A DNA stretch of 64,000 nucleotides from Roseibacillus persicicus. Its GTDB lineage: Bacteria; Verrucomicrobiota; Verrucomicrobiia; Verrucomicrobiales; Akkermansiaceae. Positions 61,716 to 64,000 of this stretch are shown here, piece by piece (positions within the stretch are counted from its first letter, which is position 1; each line of letters starts with the position of its first letter). The stretch spans positions 1-64,000 of the forward strand of contig NZ_BMXI01000020.1 of assembly GCF_014651675.1 (NCBI RefSeq), read 5' to 3'. Below the pieces are notes generated by a model. The model was not told the DNA's origin. It searched no databases and saw only the letters and a list, made by a program, of their open reading frames with translations. A program made the translations under genes and the position numbers.

Positions 61716-61940
61716 ATGGCTAAAAAACCGGATCGCGACCTCGAGAAAAGTTATCCCACTTCGGAATTCATCGCCAAGCTTCGTCGACTAGCGGACAGCC
61801 TCGAAACCGGCGAGCCTTTCGAAATCCAAATCGCCAACGAACGCATCTACGTTCCAGTGCGCGCAGTCTACAATATCGAACATGAGCGGGAAGAGGGCTC
61901 CGAGGAAATTGAATTTCAAATCAAGTGGGATCTCGAGTAG
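61716..61940 (+). CDS. amphi-Trp domain protein
   Basis: The protein is 74 residues from the ATG at 61716 (a TTG four codons upstream is possible). It shows the family pattern: KSYPTSEFIAKLRRLADSLETG, EPFEIQIANERIYVPVRA and a C-terminal EIEFQIKWDLE with the amphipathic Trp-containing strand. Function unknown; the family is widespread in archaea and diverse bacteria. Monocistronic. Confidence 0.8.
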   Translation: MAKKPDRDLEKSYPTSEFIAKLRRLADSLETGEPFEIQIANERIYVPVRAVYNIEHEREEGSEEIEFQIKWDLE

Positions 61941-62060
61941 GGCCGCCTCCACGATATCAAAGTTGAACAATTACCCCTGAAAAACAACTTCTGATATGAG
62001 TTTGTATAATCTCTCGATCTCACTCTTGCGCGAGAGTCGCTTGTGGATTAAGGCCACGTC

Positions 62061-63662
62061 ATGGCCCATCGCGTCCTTGTCTCAGACCCTATTTCCGAAA
62101 TTGGCGTAGCACTCCTCAACGACCATCCCGACATTGAAGCTGACTTCAATACCGGTCTCTCTCCCGAGGAACTGATTGCCATCATTGGCGACTATGAAGG
62201 CTTGGTCGTGCGCTCGCAGACCAAGGTGACTCCGGAGGTCCTTGCCGCTGCAAAAAGCCTCAAGGTCATTGGCCGAGCCGGGGTTGGGGTCGATAACATC
62301 GATAAGGAAGCAGCCAATCAGCATGGCGTGATCGTCATGAACACTCCGACCGGCAACACCATTTCCACTGCCGAGCACGCCTTTACCTTGATGCTCTCCG
62401 CAGCGCGCAACATCGCGCCCGGTCATGCGTCGGTTCTCGCGGGCGAATTCGCAGCTGGACGCAAAGCCAACCAAGGTATTGAGCTCAATGGAAAGCGCCT
62501 CGCGGTCATCGGCATGGGCCGAATCGGCACCGAGTTCGTCAAGCGGGCCCAAGCTTTCAACATGACGGTCGTGGCCTTTGATCCCTACCTGACCCAGAGC
62601 CGCGCCGACGAGCTCAAGGTCGAGCTGGCCGACACCCCCGATGCCGCCTTGACTGGCGCCGACGTGGTGACCCTCCATGTTCCCCTCACCGACGACACCA
62701 AGGGCATCATCAATGCAGAACGCCTGGCCTTGATGAACAAGGGAGCCTTGGTCGTCAACTGCGCCCGCGGAGGCTTGGTCGACGAGGCTGCTTTGAAAGC
62801 TGCCATCGACTCCGGCCACATCGCCGGATGCGGTCTCGATGTCTTCGAGAACGAACCTCCCGCCGCCGACCACCCGCTTCTCTCACTCAACAAGTTCGTC
62901 GCTTTCACCCCTCACTTGGGCGCCTCGACTGCGGAAGCACAGGAGAACGTCGGCATCCAGGTCGCGGAGCAAGTTCGTGATTTCCTCGCCACCGGCGAGA
63001 TCCGGAACGCCATCAACATGCCTTCCCTCGACGCCGCCGCCCGCGAGGCCATCGGGCCTTATCTGGACCTGTCCGCTTCGCTCGGCAAACTCTTGGCCAA
63101 GCTTGGCCTCAGCAACCCCGATGCCTTGCGAGTCTCCTATCACGGGCCTTTCGCCAAAAAAGATACGGCTCTCATTTCACGCACCGTGCTCACCAACTTC
63201 CTGGAATCCAGCCGTTGCGATGGACAAGTCAATATCGTCAACGCCCCGGGCATCGCCGCTCAAATGGGCCTCGAGCTGGTCGAATCCACCATCAATGCGC
63301 AGACCGAATACAACGAACTTCTCGTTGTCGAACTGCGTAAAGGAGAGGAGCGTTTCCGCTTGGCGGGCACCCTCATCGGCAGCTCACCAAGAATTGTGGA
63401 GATCGACCGACTGTATGTGGACACTAACATCCGCGGCCACTTCCTCATTGTCCGCAATGACGACCGCCCCGGCATTGTGGGAGCGGTTGGCACCACTCTC
63501 GGCAACGAAAAAGTCAACATCGCGAACCTTTCTCTCGCCCGTAACAAGACCCAGGGCAACGCCTTAACAGTCATTGAAGTCGACGAGCCTCTCTCCCCCG
63601 AAATCATGGCCCAGGTCCGCGCCATTCCCGGCGTGACTCTCGGCACGGGGGTCAGCCTCTAA
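62061..63662 (+). CDS. serA: D-3-phosphoglycerate dehydrogenase
   Basis: A 533-residue long-form SerA. Catalytic Arg is in VVNCARGGLVDEAAL, with Glu and His in the DVFENEPPA...TPHLGASTAEAQ region; Rossmann motif VIGMGRIGTEFVKRA near 150. The C-terminal 200 residues have the allosteric substrate-binding and ACT domains (FLIVRNDDRPGIVGAVGTTL). Oxidises 3-phosphoglycerate in the first step of serine synthesis and is likely inhibited by serine. Followed 68 bp later by the TIGR04073 gene. Confidence 0.97.
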   Translation: MAHRVLVSDPISEIGVALLNDHPDIEADFNTGLSPEELIAIIGDYEGLVVRSQTKVTPEVLAAAKSLKVIGRAGVGVDNIDKEAANQHGVIVMNTPTGNTISTAEHAFTLMLSAARNIAPGHASVLAGEFAAGRKANQGIELNGKRLAVIGMGRIGTEFVKRAQAFNMTVVAFDPYLTQSRADELKVELADTPDAALTGADVVTLHVPLTDDTKGIINAERLALMNKGALVVNCARGGLVDEAALKAAIDSGHIAGCGLDVFENEPPAADHPLLSLNKFVAFTPHLGASTAEAQENVGIQVAEQVRDFLATGEIRNAINMPSLDAAAREAIGPYLDLSASLGKLLAKLGLSNPDALRVSYHGPFAKKDTALISRTVLTNFLESSRCDGQVNIVNAPGIAAQMGLELVESTINAQTEYNELLVVELRKGEERFRLAGTLIGSSPRIVEIDRLYVDTNIRGHFLIVRNDDRPGIVGAVGTTLGNEKVNIANLSLARNKTQGNALTVIEVDEPLSPEIMAQVRAIPGVTLGTGVSL

Positions 63663-63730
63663 TTTATGAAGCAAAGAACGATAATTTTTCATTGTCACTC
63701 TCTGCACAGTCCTTCACTATCTCGCCAGCG

Positions 63731-64000
63731 ATGAAAAAATTGATCCTAGCAGCAGCATTCTTGTGCCTCGGCAGCGTGGCCTACGGAGACATTCAAGCCC
63801 CTCCTGGAGCGCAGTACACATCTTCCCGCAAGTTGGGTCGTGCCATCAGCAACATTCTCTACGGAGTAATGGAGATTCCTGAGCAGATCGTTCGCCAGTC
63901 CAACACCACCGGTCACAAGGCAGGTTGGTCTTACGGCGTGGTGAACGGAACTCAGCGTGCTTTCAAGCGCCTCGGTTACGGTTTCTACGAGCTCTTCACT
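63731..64000 (+). CDS. TIGR04073 exosortase-associated protein (cut by window edge)
   Basis: Ninety residues to the window edge, no stop. Signal peptide (MKKLILAAAFLCLGSVAYG), then GAQYTSSRKLGRAISNILYG, VMEIPEQIVRQSNT and RLGYGFYELFT. This matches the TIGR04073 family found in genomes with exosortase systems, mostly Verrucomicrobia and some Deltaproteobacteria. It is the second sign of exosortase biology in this window, after the PEP-CTERM protein. Confidence 0.85.
   Translation, partial: MKKLILAAAFLCLGSVAYGDIQAPPGAQYTSSRKLGRAISNILYGVMEIPEQIVRQSNTTGHKAGWSYGVVNGTQRAFKRLGYGFYELFT

Overview
The window is chromosomal DNA from a Gram-negative bacterium of the phylum Verrucomicrobiota, probably order Verrucomicrobiales. 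The evidence is a combination of families typical of that group: a PEP-CTERM secreted protein, a TIGR04073 exosortase-associated protein, a planctomycete-type DUF1592 cytochrome, choice-of-anchor (ASH) repeats, several right-handed beta-helix proteins, an amphi-Trp protein, BamA (so an outer membrane), and many genes with no clear Shine-Dalgarno sequence. Base composition is moderately GC-rich, except for an AT-rich stretch beside the CRISPR locus and another before the PEP-CTERM gene.

Layout. 1-300: the end of an ISL3-type insertion sequence and a tRNA-Ser(CGA). 354-4715: a leftward cluster of a DUF2868 membrane protein, its partner GTPase/DUF3482 protein and a MATE exporter. 4860-7758: an ECF sigma factor and a membrane Ser/Thr kinase with a beta-helix sensor. 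7899-14636: a giant secreted ASH-repeat protein, a zinc alcohol dehydrogenase and a second secreted protein. 14637-20969: a complete type II-C CRISPR-Cas locus (tracrRNA, cas9, cas1, cas2, array of 16 repeats and 15 spacers). 21061-23655: zwf-opcA (oxidative pentose phosphate entry). 23800-33351: a DM13 protein, a methyltransferase-CmoB fusion, an HtrA-like protease, an esterase, a beta-helix protein, smpB and rpoZ. 33627-41828: the DUF1592 cytochrome, a TPR/beta-helix membrane protein, nadE, truB and nrnA. 42234-50185: PEP-CTERM protein, MIF-like tautomerase, DUF3108 protein, matrixin-like metalloprotease, a sigma/anti-sigma/PDZ operon, and a ferredoxin-DciA-(HAD-FolB) operon. 50339-55782: a disordered membrane protein with HemQ, a ThuA protein, gapA and a Cys/Gly-rich membrane protein. 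55793-61625: MurJ with a large insertion, a TPR protein, a PtsN-like EIIA and BamA. 61716-64000: amphi-Trp protein, serA and a partial TIGR04073 protein.

The most notable system is the CRISPR-Cas9 locus. An 87-nt tracrRNA can be read on the minus strand, divergent from cas9, with a TTGACA -35 box 17 bp from the -10, a start at the first anti-repeat base and a hairpin plus 8-U terminator. Its pairing partner requires the array to be transcribed leftward, towards cas2. In that direction every repeat ends in a promoter-like TTGACT-N16-TACCAT, and a hairpin with a T-run lies just past the last spacer. This is the Neisseria-style design in which each crRNA has its own promoter, here with a very short tracrRNA. 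Other striking items are a CmoB enzyme fused to a second methyltransferase, a HAD phosphatase fused to FolB, MurJ with about 185 extra periplasmic residues, and an HtrA-like protein whose degenerate second protease domain is split by a PDZ domain.
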